DNA from: Acinetobacter equi | GTDB lineage: Bacteria; Pseudomonadota; Gammaproteobacteria; Pseudomonadales; Moraxellaceae | DNA: 64,000 nucleotides | NCBI RefSeq assembly: GCF_001307195.1 | Contig: NZ_CP012808.1 | Coordinates: 1,426,001-1,490,000, forward strand | Direction of reading: 5' to 3' | Part shown: in pieces, positions 50,891 to 62,574 of the stretch | Layout: each line of letters starts with the position of its first letter | Position numbering within the stretch: the stretch's first letter is position 1 | The notes under the pieces: generated by a model | Databases searched by the model: none | The model's input: the letters and a program-made list of their open reading frames with translations, nothing else | Told to the model about the DNA's origin: nothing | Position numbers and translations under genes: made by a program

Positions 50891-53029
50891 ATGGCTCGTC
50901 AAACCCCAATTTCTCGTTACCGTAACATTGGTATCTCTGCACACATCGATGCTGGTAAAACCACTACTTCTGAACGTATTTTGTTCTACACAGGTGTATC
51001 TCACAAACTAGGTGAAGTACACGACGGTGCAGCAACAATGGACTGGATGGAACAAGAGCAAGAGCGTGGTATTACCATTACTTCTGCTGCTACGACTTGT
51101 TTCTGGTCTGGTATGGCTAAACAATTCCAAGAACACCGTATCAACGTAATTGATACCCCAGGACACGTAGACTTCACAATTGAAGTTGAACGTTCTATGC
51201 GTGTTCTTGATGGTGCATGTATGGTTTACTGTGCTGTAGGTGGTGTTCAACCTCAGTCTGAAACTGTATGGCGTCAAGCAAACAAGTACCAAGTACCTCG
51301 TTTAGCATTCGTGAACAAGATGGACCGTACAGGTGCAAACTTCTTCCGCGTTGTTGAGCAAATGCGTACGCGTTTAGGTGCTCACCCTGTACCAGTTGTT
51401 ATCCCAGTAGGTGCTGAAGATAACTTCCAAGGTGTTATTGACCTTATCGAAATGAAAGCGATTATCTGGGATGAAGCATCTCAAGGTATGAAGTTTGAGT
51501 ACGGTGAGATTCCAGCTGACCTAGTTGATACTGCTGAAGAATGGCGTACTAACATGGTTGAAGCTGCGGCTGAAGCATCTGAAGAATTGATGGATGAATA
51601 CCTAAACAATGGTGATTTGACGAAAGAGCAAATCATCGCTGGTCTTCGTGCTCAAACTTTAGCATGTGAAATTCAACCGATGCTTTGTGGTTCGGCATTC
51701 AAGAACAAAGGTGTTCAACGTATGTTGGATGCTGTGATTGATTTCCTTCCATCACCGACTGAAGTTAAAGCGATCGAGGGTATCCTTGATGACAAAGCTG
51801 AAACTAAAGCGACTCGTGAAGCATCTGACGAAGCTCCGTTCTCTGCGCTTGCGTTCAAAATCATGAATGACAAATTCGTAGGTAACTTAACGTTCGTACG
51901 TGTTTACTCTGGTGTTCTTAAACAAGGCGACCCAGTGTACAACCCAGTTAAAGCGAAACGTGAGCGTATTGGTCGTATCGTGCAAATGCATGCAAACGAA
52001 CGTCAAGACGTTGAAGAAATCCGCGCTGGTGACATCGCTGCATGTGTAGGTCTTAAAGACGTTACAACTGGTGATACACTTTGTGATGAGAAAAACATCA
52101 TTACTCTAGAACGTATGGAATTCCCTGAGCCAGTAATTTCTTTAGCTGTTGAGCCTAAGACTAAAGCTGACCAAGAGAAAATGTCTATCGCGCTTGGCCG
52201 TTTGGCAAAAGAAGATCCATCGTTCCGTGTTCGCACTGACGAAGAATCTGGTCAAACAATCATCGCAGGTATGGGTGAGCTTCACCTTGACATCCTTGTT
52301 GATCGTATGAAACGTGAATTTAACGTTGAAGCGAACATTGGTAAACCAATGGTTGCTTACCGCGAAACGATCAAAAAATCTGTTGAGCAAGAAGGTAAAT
52401 TCGTACGTCAAACTGGTGGTAAAGGTAAATTCGGTCACGTATACGTTCGTTTAGAACCAATCGATGTTGACGAAGCTGGTAAAGAATACGAATTCGTTGA
52501 AGAAGTTGTAGGTGGTGTTGTACCTAAAGAATTCTTCGGCGCGGTTGACAAAGGTATTCAAGAACGTATGAAGAATGGTGTCCTTGCTGGTTACCCTGTT
52601 GTGGGTATCAAAGCGACATTATTTGATGGTTCTTACCATGATGTCGATTCTGACGAATTATCGTTCAAAATGGCGGGTTCTTATGCCTTCCGTGATGGTT
52701 TCATGAAAGCGGATCCTATCCTTCTTGAACCTATCATGAAAGTTGAAGTAGAAACTCCAGAAGATTACATGGGCGATATCATGGGTGACTTAAACCGTCG
52801 TCGTGGTATGGTTCAAGGTATGGACGATTTACCTGGTGGTACTAAAGCAATCCGTGCAGAAGTTCCACTTGCTGAGATGTTTGGTTACGCGACTCAAATG
52901 CGTTCTATGTCTCAAGGCCGTGCAACTTACTCTATGGAATTTGCTAAATATGCTGAAACTCCACGTAACGTGGCTGAAGGCATCATTTCTAAGTTCCAGT
53001 CTGGCGGTAAAAAAGGTGACGACGAGTAA
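50891..53029 (+). CDS. fusA: Elongation factor G
   Basis: 712 residues. GTPase motifs [10 protein letters not shown] (G1), [17 protein letters not shown] (G3) and NKMDRTGA (G4), followed by domains II-V with the YRETIKKS and [16 protein letters not shown] regions. The frame reaches back to a TTG at 50843, but only the ATG at 50891 gives the canonical [15 protein letters not shown]. Codon use is strongly biased, as expected for a highly expressed gene. Confidence 0.97.
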   Translation: MARQTPISRYRNIGISAHIDAGKTTTSERILFYTGVSHKLGEVHDGAATMDWMEQEQERGITITSAATTCFWSGMAKQFQEHRINVIDTPGHVDFTIEVERSMRVLDGACMVYCAVGGVQPQSETVWRQANKYQVPRLAFVNKMDRTGANFFRVVEQMRTRLGAHPVPVVIPVGAEDNFQGVIDLIEMKAIIWDEASQGMKFEYGEIPADLVDTAEEWRTNMVEAAAEASEELMDEYLNNGDLTKEQIIAGLRAQTLACEIQPMLCGSAFKNKGVQRMLDAVIDFLPSPTEVKAIEGILDDKAETKATREASDEAPFSALAFKIMNDKFVGNLTFVRVYSGVLKQGDPVYNPVKAKRERIGRIVQMHANERQDVEEIRAGDIAACVGLKDVTTGDTLCDEKNIITLERMEFPEPVISLAVEPKTKADQEKMSIALGRLAKEDPSFRVRTDEESGQTIIAGMGELHLDILVDRMKREFNVEANIGKPMVAYRETIKKSVEQEGKFVRQTGGKGKFGHVYVRLEPIDVDEAGKEYEFVEEVVGGVVPKEFFGAVDKGIQERMKNGVLAGYPVVGIKATLFDGSYHDVDSDELSFKMAGSYAFRDGFMKADPILLEPIMKVEVETPEDYMGDIMGDLNRRRGMVQGMDDLPGGTKAIRAEVPLAEMFGYATQMRSMSQGRATYSMEFAKYAETPRNVAEGIISKFQSGGKKGDDE

Positions 53030-53082
53030 TCTTTCGATTACTATAAGCCCCACTAACTCATAGTTTTTAAAAAAACCAAGTG

Positions 53083-53105
53083 CTCATGGAGCGATCCTCC
53101 ATGAG
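53083..53105 (+). promoter_or_regulatory. Hairpin between fusA and tuf
   Basis: CTCATGGAG and CTCCATGAG are perfect 9-bp arms with a 5-nt loop, 21 bp before the tuf start. It has no T-run and may protect the processed tuf mRNA. Confidence 0.6.
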
Positions 53106-53126
53106 TAGTTTACAAAGGAAGATCTC

Positions 53127-54317
53127 ATGGCTAAGGCTAAGTTTGAACGTAATAAGCCACACGTTAACGTGGGCACAATTGGTCACGTTGACCATGGTAA
53201 AACTACTTTAACAGCTGCAATCGCAACTGTTTGTGCGAAGAAATTCGGTGGTGAAGCTAAAGACTACGCTGCAATCGACTCTGCACCAGAAGAAAAAGCA
53301 CGTGGTATTACAATTAATACTTCACACGTAGAATACGATTCTCCAACTCGTCACTACGCTCACGTAGACTGCCCAGGACACGCCGATTATGTTAAAAACA
53401 TGATCACTGGTGCTGCTCAAATGGACGGTGCGATCCTTGTATGTGCTGCGACTGATGGTCCAATGCCACAAACTCGTGAACACATCCTTCTTTCTCGCCA
53501 AGTAGGTGTACCATACATCGTTGTATTCTTAAACAAATGCGACCTTGTTGATGACGAAGAATTACTTGAATTAGTAGAAATGGAAGTTCGTGAACTTCTT
53601 TCTACTTATGACTTCCCAGGTGATGACACTCCAGTTATCCGTGGTTCTGCTCTTGCTGCACTTAACGGTGAAGCTGGTCAGTTTGGCGAAGACGCAGTTG
53701 TTGCTCTTGTTGAAGCGCTTGATTCTTACATTCCAGAGCCAGAGCGTGCTATCGACCAAGCATTCTTAATGCCAATCGAAGACGTATTCTCTATCTCAGG
53801 TCGTGGTACAGTTGTAACTGGCCGTGTTGAGACTGGTATCGTTAAAGTAGGCGAAGAAGTTGAAATCGTTGGTATTAAAGATACAGTTAAAACAACTGTA
53901 ACTGGCGTAGAAATGTTCCGTAAACTTCTTGACGAAGGTCGTGCGGGCGAGAACTGTGGTGTTCTTCTACGTGGTACTAAACGTGAAGACGTTCAACGTG
54001 GTCAAGTACTTGCTAAACCAGGTGCAATCAAACCGCATACTAAATTCGACGCAGAAGTATATGTACTTTCTAAAGAAGAAGGTGGTCGTCATACTCCATT
54101 CCTTAACGGTTACCGTCCACAGTTCTACTTCCGTACAACTGACGTAACTGGTGCTATCTCTCTTAAAGATGGCGTAGAAATGGTTATGCCTGGTGACAAC
54201 GTAGAAATGTCAGTAGAATTAATCCACCCAATCGCAATGGACGCTGGTTTACGCTTCGCGATCCGTGAAGGTGGTCGTACAGTTGGTGCTGGTGTAGTTG
54301 CTAAAGTAATTGCATAA
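53127..54317 (+). CDS. tuf: Elongation factor Tu
   Basis: 396 residues. GTPase motifs [33 protein letters not shown] and [10 protein letters not shown]; domains II and III end [13 protein letters not shown]. Last gene of the str operon, 97 bp after fusA, with a strong terminator. Acinetobacter usually has a second tuf copy elsewhere. Confidence 0.98.
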   Translation: MAKAKFERNKPHVNVGTIGHVDHGKTTLTAAIATVCAKKFGGEAKDYAAIDSAPEEKARGITINTSHVEYDSPTRHYAHVDCPGHADYVKNMITGAAQMDGAILVCAATDGPMPQTREHILLSRQVGVPYIVVFLNKCDLVDDEELLELVEMEVRELLSTYDFPGDDTPVIRGSALAALNGEAGQFGEDAVVALVEALDSYIPEPERAIDQAFLMPIEDVFSISGRGTVVTGRVETGIVKVGEEVEIVGIKDTVKTTVTGVEMFRKLLDEGRAGENCGVLLRGTKREDVQRGQVLAKPGAIKPHTKFDAEVYVLSKEEGGRHTPFLNGYRPQFYFRTTDVTGAISLKDGVEMVMPGDNVEMSVELIHPIAMDAGLRFAIREGGRTVGAGVVAKVIA

Positions 54318-54330
54318 TCACTAAATGTGT

Positions 54331-54363
54331 GAAAAAGGCATCCTTTTAGGATGCCTTTTTTTA
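54331..54363 (+). terminator. Terminator of the str operon
   Basis: AAAAAGGCATCCT/AGGATGCCTTTTT stem with a TT loop and T-run. Confidence 0.92.
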
Positions 54364-54459
54364 TGTCTGAATTTAGTGCAATTAAGGCTGTGAGCTATAT
54401 CAATTTTTGCGAAGAAATTAATATAATGCGACCATTACAATTGAAATAAGTTAACGAAG

Positions 54460-54918
54460 ATGATTCGGTTAATGAATAATACTGATGTTAGATCGGTAAC
54501 TAATATTGAATATAAAGTTCAAACACATCCTTGGACAATGAAGCAGTTCGAGGAGGCTGTACAAACTTATCAAAGTACAGTTATTGAAGAAGATGGAAAA
54601 GTAATAGGCTTTTGCATTTTACAACCTGTATTAGATGAAGCAAATTTGCTATTAATGGCTGTCGATCCTGATTTTCAGGGTAAGGGTTATGGTTATAAAT
54701 TATTAGAAGAATCAATAAACCTACTTAAAAATAGCCCAGTACAAATATTTTTAGAGGTAAGAGAAAGTAATGTTGCTGCTATTGCTTTATATGAAAAAGC
54801 TGGATTTCATCAAATAGATCTTAGAAAAAACTATTATCCGAATCCAGATGGTTCACGAGAGCATGCAGTTATTATGGTGAAATCTTGTAGTGATGATTTT
54901 GCTAGCTTATTTAAATAA
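54460..54918 (+). CDS. rimI: Ribosomal protein alanine acetyltransferase RimI
   Basis: 152-residue GNAT enzyme. Acetyl-CoA loop AVDPDFQGKGYGYKLLE and the RimI C-terminal pattern LEVRESNVAAIALYEKAGF followed by RKNYYPNPDG match the enzyme that acetylates the N-terminal alanine of S18. Convergent with bpt, 10 bp apart, with no visible terminator between. Confidence 0.9.
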   Translation: MIRLMNNTDVRSVTNIEYKVQTHPWTMKQFEEAVQTYQSTVIEEDGKVIGFCILQPVLDEANLLLMAVDPDFQGKGYGYKLLEESINLLKNSPVQIFLEVRESNVAAIALYEKAGFHQIDLRKNYYPNPDGSREHAVIMVKSCSDDFASLFK

Positions 54919-54928
54919 TCATTGATCT

Positions 54929-55744
54929 TTATTTTATAATTGGGCTATTCCAACCAGAGGGTAGAGTAGTCATCAATGAGTTACCCAATTGATTGATTTC
55001 ATCCTCAGTTAATATTTTATTTAATTTTCGCCATTGACCATCTAGAAGTAATTCAAGTGGAATATATTGAGATTTATAGTTCATTTTCTTGGAATGTGGA
55101 ACCCAGTAACCTAAGTAGACATATTGAAGTCCAATTTGTTTAGCATATTCTATTTGTTGGAGAACAGCAAAAGTTCCCAAAGAGCGATGACTTTCTTCTG
55201 GATCAAAAAAAGTATAAACAGCAGAAATTCCATCATCGAGCTGGTCGCAAGTTGATACAGCTATTAACTTTTGGTCAAGCCAAAACTCTATAAAAAAACT
55301 GTCGGTACAACTTTGTACTAAAAATTTATCAAATTGTTCTCGTGATGGTGGATACATATCACCATCTGAGTGGCGTGCAATGATATAGCGTTCATAAAGT
55401 TCATAATGCTGATCATTAGCATAGACTGTAGATGTAATGGTGTAACGTAAATCCTGATTCTTTTTATACGCCTTTTTTTGACTGCTATTCATTATAAATT
55501 CTGCAACAGGCACGCGAGAAGATAGGCATTGGCGACATAGATGGCATTCTGGTCTATATGTGAAATCTCCACTTCTTCTAAATCCCACACGCGAAAGTTC
55601 AGAAAGTGTAACAACATCAATTTTATGTGCTGGGTCTAGAAATACCATACGAGATGATTTATTTTCCAAATAGCTACAATCATGAGGTGGCGTAATGTAG
55701 TACTGTAATTCATTGAGCAATGATTTAGGTTCATAAGAATTCAT
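54929..55744 (-). CDS. bpt: Aspartate/glutamate leucyl-tRNA-protein transferase
   Basis: Attaches leucine to proteins with N-terminal Asp or Glu, marking them for ClpS/ClpAP. 271 residues: the N-terminal ATE domain includes TPPHDCSYL and the cysteine-rich YRPECHLCRQC; the C-domain carries the acyltransferase fold (VYTFFDPEESHRSLGTFAVLQ, LQYVYLGYWVPHSKKMNYK). Starts 21 bp after aat on the minus strand. Confidence 0.95.
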   Translation of the reverse strand: MNSYEPKSLLNELQYYITPPHDCSYLENKSSRMVFLDPAHKIDVVTLSELSRVGFRRSGDFTYRPECHLCRQCLSSRVPVAEFIMNSSQKKAYKKNQDLRYTITSTVYANDQHYELYERYIIARHSDGDMYPPSREQFDKFLVQSCTDSFFIEFWLDQKLIAVSTCDQLDDGISAVYTFFDPEESHRSLGTFAVLQQIEYAKQIGLQYVYLGYWVPHSKKMNYKSQYIPLELLLDGQWRKLNKILTEDEINQLGNSLMTTLPSGWNSPIIK

Positions 55745-55765
55745 ATCAAGCTCCCTCTTTATTTT

Positions 55766-56494
55766 TCATTTTATGAATAAAGCATTATTTTCTGCGATGC
55801 TTTTACTTGAAAATACACTGTCTTGATATTTTTTCCAATCTATAGGTGTTTCATTTACAACAATTTGTAACGATTTTAGATAATCTTGGCGAGAAATTGT
55901 ACTAGCACCTAAGCTAAGTAAGTGTTCATTTACAAGTTGACAGTCAATCCATGGAAGGTGATTCTCGTTACCAATCAACATTAAAGTATAAAAAGCCATT
56001 TTAGATACATCGGTACGAGTACTAAACATAGATTCACCAAAGCAGCCTTGTCCAATATTGATACCGTATAATCCACCAACAATTTTGTTATTTTCCCATA
56101 CTTCAATGCTGTATCCATAGCCATATTTAAACATTTGACAATAGGCTTGAATGATATCTTCACTGATCCATGTTTCATTAGCATATGCACGAGGAAGCGA
56201 GCAAGAACGAATTACGGTTTCAAATGCATGATTGATGGTAATTTTATAATTGAACTTTTTCATGTTTCTAAGCAAAGATTTACTTGGCTTGTAATGATTT
56301 GGATTGATCACACATCTAGGTTCTGGAGACCACCAATAAATAGGTTCGCCTTCTGAAAACCAAGGGAATAGTCCGTGTGTATATGCTTCATATAACGTAG
56401 AAGGGGATAGGTCTGCACCTATACAAATAAGACCCTCTCCTTCAGAATCGACTTCTGAAGGATTTGGAAATATGAACTGTGATTGGGATAGCAT
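55766..56494 (-). CDS. aat: Leucyl/phenylalanyl-tRNA-protein transferase
   Basis: Adds Leu or Phe to proteins with N-terminal Lys or Arg, the other branch of the bacterial N-degron pathway. About 242 residues; [37 protein letters not shown] and [19 protein letters not shown] are diagnostic. The ATG at 56494 is preferred to a TTG 12 bp earlier; its ribosome site is weak. Forms a pair with bpt. Confidence 0.95.
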   Translation of the reverse strand: MLSQSQFIFPNPSEVDSEGEGLICIGADLSPSTLYEAYTHGLFPWFSEGEPIYWWSPEPRCVINPNHYKPSKSLLRNMKKFNYKITINHAFETVIRSCSLPRAYANETWISEDIIQAYCQMFKYGYGYSIEVWENNKIVGGLYGINIGQGCFGESMFSTRTDVSKMAFYTLMLIGNENHLPWIDCQLVNEHLLSLGASTISRQDYLKSLQIVVNETPIDWKKYQDSVFSSKSIAENNALFIK

Positions 56495-56560
56495 ATGATT
56501 TGGCAAAATTTTTATATTCGATCAATCAATACTAACGAAAGATAATGTAATAATTCAATC

Positions 56561-58111
56561 CTAATAAAAGAGTCTTAATTTTTTTGCAATTTTGATACTG
56601 TCACTTTCCATGAAGGTTTTTGCTTTTCCTTTTAAAATTTTTAAGCTTTCATTTGTATTTGAAATAGCATCACCTTTTGAGTTAAGAATATACCAACCTA
56701 AATTTGAAAGTGTATTTTGTACAAATTGAGCAAGATCATTTACAGATTTCATTTCATACATAAAATGTGCTTTATATAATAATTGAGTAATATTATCTGT
56801 AAAAATACCCATTCCAGAATAAGGATTGGTTAAAGCTTGATAATTATGATGAAAACTTGCTTGTTCTAAAATATAGAGATTAAGTGCTTGTGATCTTTTA
56901 ATAATTTCTTCTGTTGGTTGATTCATACATGGTTGAGCAATTCCTAAATGGCACCAAATTATGAGAGCATTGAGAATTTTTACATAATTCAGATTTGGTA
57001 ATTGCTTTTCAATTTCTTCGATAGTTAATGGTTGATATTCTGCTTTTTTAAAGCATTCACCTAAAGGCTGGTAGATATCTAGCAATAAGTCAAATTCACC
57101 TAAATGTCCTTTTATTGTTTTTGGATGAAGTTCTGGTGCTAATAACAATGAGAAAGGAGTTTTACGTAATCGTTCTTGTATTTGCGAAGGTGTTAGGCTG
57201 ACTTTTCCACGAATAAATAGATCTCTTCTAAATTGAGTATTATTGAAATAATCGCGACATTGTTCTTTAAAAATAGGATGTTCAATTTGCTCTAAAAATG
57301 CCTGATGTGCTTCGCTTAAGTTAATTTTATCTAAGTTTGTATTTAAATCGATTGAACCTGCAAAACTGAGCTTGATTTCATCAAATAATCTAACAATTTG
57401 TTGGAATGAAAAACATTGCCAATCTTGGTTAAGATATTCATGAATTAAATAATTTGGGTTACTATTTTTTAATTCTTGTAGCCGTGAGAGTGCATTGGGA
57501 TTATTAATAGAAAAAGTTGGTTTTTGTTCTAGAAGCTTTTCACTAAATTCTAAAGCTTCTTTCACTTTTTGAATTGGATTTGTACTTGTACTATTAAATT
57601 TAAAATAACTATAAAAAAGTTCACGAATTGGCATATTTGCAGCCCATCCTGTCACGCAGTTATAGCTGATATAAACGACACCATTTGGTTTTAGGAATTT
57701 TCGAATGAATTTTAAAATAATGAGTTGGTTTTCATAGCTAATCCAACTCCAAATACCATGTAAGCTGATACTATCAAAAAGAGGTAGATCTTCTGAAAGT
57801 AACTCCTCAAAACTATGGTCATAAAAGCGTTGATGAGTCTGAGCTTGTTCTGCAAGCATATTGGCATGGGCAGCATGAGCTGGATTGAAGTCAGTCCCAA
57901 AAAATTGTCCTAAGTGGCTTGCAGCATGGATATTTAAACTAACACCTTGTCCAAAACCTAACTCACAATGTGTATGACCTTCGGTTTCTTTTGGGGTATC
58001 TATACCATTTAGCAATAAGCAGAATTTTTGATAGTTAGGACTTAACTCTTTGTAATAGCCATAGGTATAGTTAACTTCAGTTTGATAACCATTGGTCCAA
58101 TGTGTTGTCAT
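56561..58111 (-). CDS. Methyltransferase with a methyltransferase-regulatory domain
   Basis: 516 residues. The N-terminal class I domain has motif I CELGFGQGVSLNIHAA (about 49-64), FFGTDFNPAHA, and FDSISLHGIWSWIS. The central region (about 220-320) fits the MethyTransf_Reg domain, and the C-terminal part is helical. This architecture is that of Rickettsia PKMT1, a lysine methyltransferase of outer-membrane proteins, and relatives in Acinetobacter. Good GGAT ribosome site. Single gene; its substrate here is unknown. Confidence 0.85.
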   Translation of the reverse strand: MTTHWTNGYQTEVNYTYGYYKELSPNYQKFCLLLNGIDTPKETEGHTHCELGFGQGVSLNIHAASHLGQFFGTDFNPAHAAHANMLAEQAQTHQRFYDHSFEELLSEDLPLFDSISLHGIWSWISYENQLIILKFIRKFLKPNGVVYISYNCVTGWAANMPIRELFYSYFKFNSTSTNPIQKVKEALEFSEKLLEQKPTFSINNPNALSRLQELKNSNPNYLIHEYLNQDWQCFSFQQIVRLFDEIKLSFAGSIDLNTNLDKINLSEAHQAFLEQIEHPIFKEQCRDYFNNTQFRRDLFIRGKVSLTPSQIQERLRKTPFSLLLAPELHPKTIKGHLGEFDLLLDIYQPLGECFKKAEYQPLTIEEIEKQLPNLNYVKILNALIIWCHLGIAQPCMNQPTEEIIKRSQALNLYILEQASFHHNYQALTNPYSGMGIFTDNITQLLYKAHFMYEMKSVNDLAQFVQNTLSNLGWYILNSKGDAISNTNESLKILKGKAKTFMESDSIKIAKKLRLFY

Positions 58112-58237
58112 TGTATGATCCTTTTTATATTGTGGCAGTTTGTTATTTTTAACTTTATTTATACGATTATTTAGTTGCTGTTTTCATTGAGTTTTTATCA
58201 GTAACTTTTGTAGTTATAAATGATTTGTGAATAAAAG

Positions 58238-58262
58238 AAAACCACCGATTTAGGTGGTTTTC
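58238..58262 (-). terminator. Terminator of trxB (works on both strands)
   Basis: AAAACCACC/GGTGGTTTT stem with a GATTTA loop, 25 bp past the trxB stop. Confidence 0.85.
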
Positions 58263-58286
58263 TATATTTTTGAATTTAAATGAAAA

Positions 58287-59276
<990 letters not shown>

Positions 59277-59489
59277 TTATACGTGAAAGTACATAACTGT
59301 GGGGGGAGTTTCAAGTTGATATTATTGATCAAGCAAATCGATTTGAGCTATATAGAATAAGTTAACAACATACGTAAATAATATTGCATCATTTTTTGAT
59401 TAACGAGTGCATAATAGCAGACATTGTAAATATGCATAGTTTAAACTCTGCAACAAAAACATGATGAATAAATGGTTACAGGACAGTAT

Positions 59490-62400
59490 ATGACTGCGGT
59501 GTCGAGTACATATGTACAGCGCTTAATAGTGACAATATTTTTAATCTCATTTGGGATTTATCTTTTTCTTGCAACTGTGACTTATACACCATTTGATCCA
59601 GGATGGATGCACATATCTAGTGATACTCGCACTGTCTCAAATGCAAGTGGTGTTGCTGGTGCATGGATTGCAGATTTGTTGTTTGGTTTTTTAGGGTGGG
59701 CAAGTTTACTTATTCCTATTTACTTCTTTGTTGAGGCAATTCAATTATGGTGGCCTCATAGCTTTTTAAATCGCCCATTTAGATATGCAGCACAGTTTTT
59801 TATTGTTTTGGCAACTTCAAGTCTACTTTACTTATTTTGGGAAGTTCCTGCTGATACCTTAGATAATGCTTCAGGTGGCATCATTGGTTATGAGCTTGGA
59901 GAGAGTTTAAGTCAAGTACTGACTATTTATGGTGCGAGTATTTTTCTCATTGCTTTTTTGATTACTATATTCACTTTAGCTTTTGGAGTGAAATGGAATA
60001 AAACTTGGGCAACATTAAAAGCCACACCAGCCTATTTACAAGATTTATTTTATCGAGATATTCCAAAGTCAGATCAAGAGTTTGAAACATCAAAAGCTAC
60101 TGTTCAAAAAACAGTAATTGCTACTGCACCTCAAAATATAGAAGAATCGGAAAAATTAGAAGAAAAAGAGATTGTTCCTGAAACTAATCAGACAGTTGTT
60201 GTTGATCAAGCAGCACATCGTTTATTTGATGATATGGTTGAACGAGAAACAGTTCAAAATACCAATATTGCGGAACATGAGGCACAATTAGAGGCAACGA
60301 TTGCAAAGGCACATGAAGTTTTAAAAGAAACTGAAGATCGTGTTGTATCAACAGGCGAGGTATGGCGTGCAGTTGCAGGAGATGATTCTGTACAGCAACA
60401 TAAAGAAGATATTAATGAGCTGCTTAAAGCTTCTCAAGATACGAATATACAAGTCGAACCAGTTAGATCTGAAAGCTCAGCATCTTTAAGAGAAACCACA
60501 ACATCTCAAGTGCATACCAATATTGATTGGAATGATGATCAAGTATTTGATGAGTTATTGGCTGCTGTACCAAATCAAAAAACAGCAGAAATTCATAGCC
60601 CATTTAATACTGAATCTAAGTCTCATTTAGCAGATGAGTTAACAGCACTTGCTGCTGCAGCTACGGCTGAACCAGTAAGTCATCTTGCTACGACTGAAAA
60701 ATTGACAGATCAAGGTTTTGAATCATTTGATGATTTATTAAGAGAAGATTCTAATGAAAGTGGTCAAAAATCTTCATTAAGTTATGCTCAATCTTCACCC
60801 TTTGTTAAAGCTGAAATTCAACATGAGATTAATACGGCTTATGTTTCTGAAGATGAAAAAGCTTTAATTAGTAGTGATAAAGATGCATTTAGAGAAGCTT
60901 GGCAGGAAACAGCCGGTGTAGCTGAAGATGAAAAATTAGAAGATGATTTTGATCTAGATGCTCCACTGACCGATGCATATGGACGTCCATTGTCTCGTGC
61001 GATGCAAGTTGCACAAAAACGTAAAGATTTACCAACTCTGCCTGGACTAGAAATTCTAGATAAAGTTGATCCAAATAAAAAAGTGAATTTCACTGCGGAA
61101 CAATTGGCTCGACTCTCTGAACTTCTTGAAATTAAATTACAAGAGTTTAATGTCAAAGCGAAGGTGATGGAGGCCCAACCGGGACCTGTTGTTACACGGT
61201 TTGAACTTGATTTAGCACCAGGTGTTAAAGCTTCAAAAGTTACAAATATTTCACGTGATTTAGCGCGATCAATGTCAATGGCATCTGTTCGTGTTGTAGA
61301 GGTTATTCCAGGTAAACCATATATTGGCATTGAAGTACCAAACAGTACACGTGAAATGGTACGTTTAATTGAGTTACTTGAAACACCTGCATATCGTGAT
61401 CCAAATGCATTACTTAGTATGGCAATGGGGAAAGATATTTCGGGTAATCCTGTATTAGCTGATTTAGCGAAAGCACCGCATATGCTTGTTGCAGGTACGA
61501 CAGGCTCAGGTAAATCTGTAGCTGTGAATGCAATGTTATTATCGATGTTGCTGAAATATACACCTGAGCAGCTTCGTTTAATTATGATTGATCCTAAGCA
61601 ATTAGAATTGGCGAACTATAATGATATTCCACATTTGTTAACACCAGTTGTGACTGATATGAAAGATGCAGTAAGTGCATTAAATTGGTGTGTTAATGAA
61701 ATGGAACGACGTTATAAACTTATGTCATTATTAAAAGTACGTAAGTTAACTGATTATAACCGTAAGGTTGAAGAAGCGATTGCAAATGGTGAAGATTTAA
61801 TTGACCCTACATGGAAGCCAGATGACTCAGCAACACAAAGCCGAGCTCCTCGTTTACAACCAATGCCATTGATCGTAATTGTTGCTGACGAATTTGCAGA
61901 TATGATTATGCAAGTTGGTAAGAAAGCAGAAGAAATGATTACTCGTCTTGCACAAAAATCTCGTGCAGCAGGGATTCATTTATTACTTGCAACACAACGA
62001 CCAACGGTTGATGTTGTAACAGGTTTAATTAAAGCCAATATTCCTACTCGTGCAGCATTACGTGTAAATAGTAAGTTAGATTCACGAACCATTTTAGATG
62101 CTGGTGGTGCAGAAGACTTGTTAGGCCACGGTGATATGTTATTTCTTGGACCAGGAAAAATTGAGCCTGAACGTGTGCATGGTGCATTTATCTCTGATGA
62201 TGAAGTAAACCGTATATGTGATGCATGGCGTGAACGAGGTGAGCCAAATTATGTGGATGAAATTTTAACGCCATATGATGAGGAACCAAGTTCACGTGGT
62301 TTTGAAGATGGAGAGGGAGCGCCAGATCGTGATGCACTTTATGATCAATGTGTTTCATTTGTATTAGAGACAAGAAAAGCATCAACCTCATCTTTACAAA

Positions 62401-62510
62401 GAAAGTTTAGCTTGGGTTATAACCGAGCTGCACGCATTATCGATCAAATGGAAGAGAACGGAATTGTTAGTGCTATGGGAGCAAACGGAAAACGAGAAAT
62501 TCTCGTATAA
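59490..62510 (+). CDS. ftsK: DNA translocase FtsK
   Basis: FtsK pumps DNA at the septum and activates XerCD at dif. About 1006 residues: four N-terminal membrane helices (about 10-165), an acidic low-complexity linker of some 300 residues, the translocase motor with Walker A GTTGSGKS (about 668-676) and DEFADMI, and the gamma winged helix (FSLGYNRAARIIDQMEENGIV). A start at 59472 is possible; the ATG at 59490 has a better GGA site. Confidence 0.96.
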   Translation: MTAVSSTYVQRLIVTIFLISFGIYLFLATVTYTPFDPGWMHISSDTRTVSNASGVAGAWIADLLFGFLGWASLLIPIYFFVEAIQLWWPHSFLNRPFRYAAQFFIVLATSSLLYLFWEVPADTLDNASGGIIGYELGESLSQVLTIYGASIFLIAFLITIFTLAFGVKWNKTWATLKATPAYLQDLFYRDIPKSDQEFETSKATVQKTVIATAPQNIEESEKLEEKEIVPETNQTVVVDQAAHRLFDDMVERETVQNTNIAEHEAQLEATIAKAHEVLKETEDRVVSTGEVWRAVAGDDSVQQHKEDINELLKASQDTNIQVEPVRSESSASLRETTTSQVHTNIDWNDDQVFDELLAAVPNQKTAEIHSPFNTESKSHLADELTALAAAATAEPVSHLATTEKLTDQGFESFDDLLREDSNESGQKSSLSYAQSSPFVKAEIQHEINTAYVSEDEKALISSDKDAFREAWQETAGVAEDEKLEDDFDLDAPLTDAYGRPLSRAMQVAQKRKDLPTLPGLEILDKVDPNKKVNFTAEQLARLSELLEIKLQEFNVKAKVMEAQPGPVVTRFELDLAPGVKASKVTNISRDLARSMSMASVRVVEVIPGKPYIGIEVPNSTREMVRLIELLETPAYRDPNALLSMAMGKDISGNPVLADLAKAPHMLVAGTTGSGKSVAVNAMLLSMLLKYTPEQLRLIMIDPKQLELANYNDIPHLLTPVVTDMKDAVSALNWCVNEMERRYKLMSLLKVRKLTDYNRKVEEAIANGEDLIDPTWKPDDSATQSRAPRLQPMPLIVIVADEFADMIMQVGKKAEEMITRLAQKSRAAGIHLLLATQRPTVDVVTGLIKANIPTRAALRVNSKLDSRTILDAGGAEDLLGHGDMLFLGPGKIEPERVHGAFISDDEVNRICDAWRERGEPNYVDEILTPYDEEPSSRGFEDGEGAPDRDALYDQCVSFVLETRKASTSSLQRKFSLGYNRAARIIDQMEENGIVSAMGANGKREILV

Positions 62511-62525
62511 TTGTTTCTTAAATGA

Positions 62526-62550
62526 AGAGCCTGCGTGAGCAGGCTTTTTT
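62526..62550 (+). terminator. Terminator of ftsK
   Basis: AGCCTGC/GCAGGCT stem with a GTGA tetraloop and six T residues. Confidence 0.92.
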
Positions 62551-62574
62551 AAAGATAGATGTATTGAGACAATA

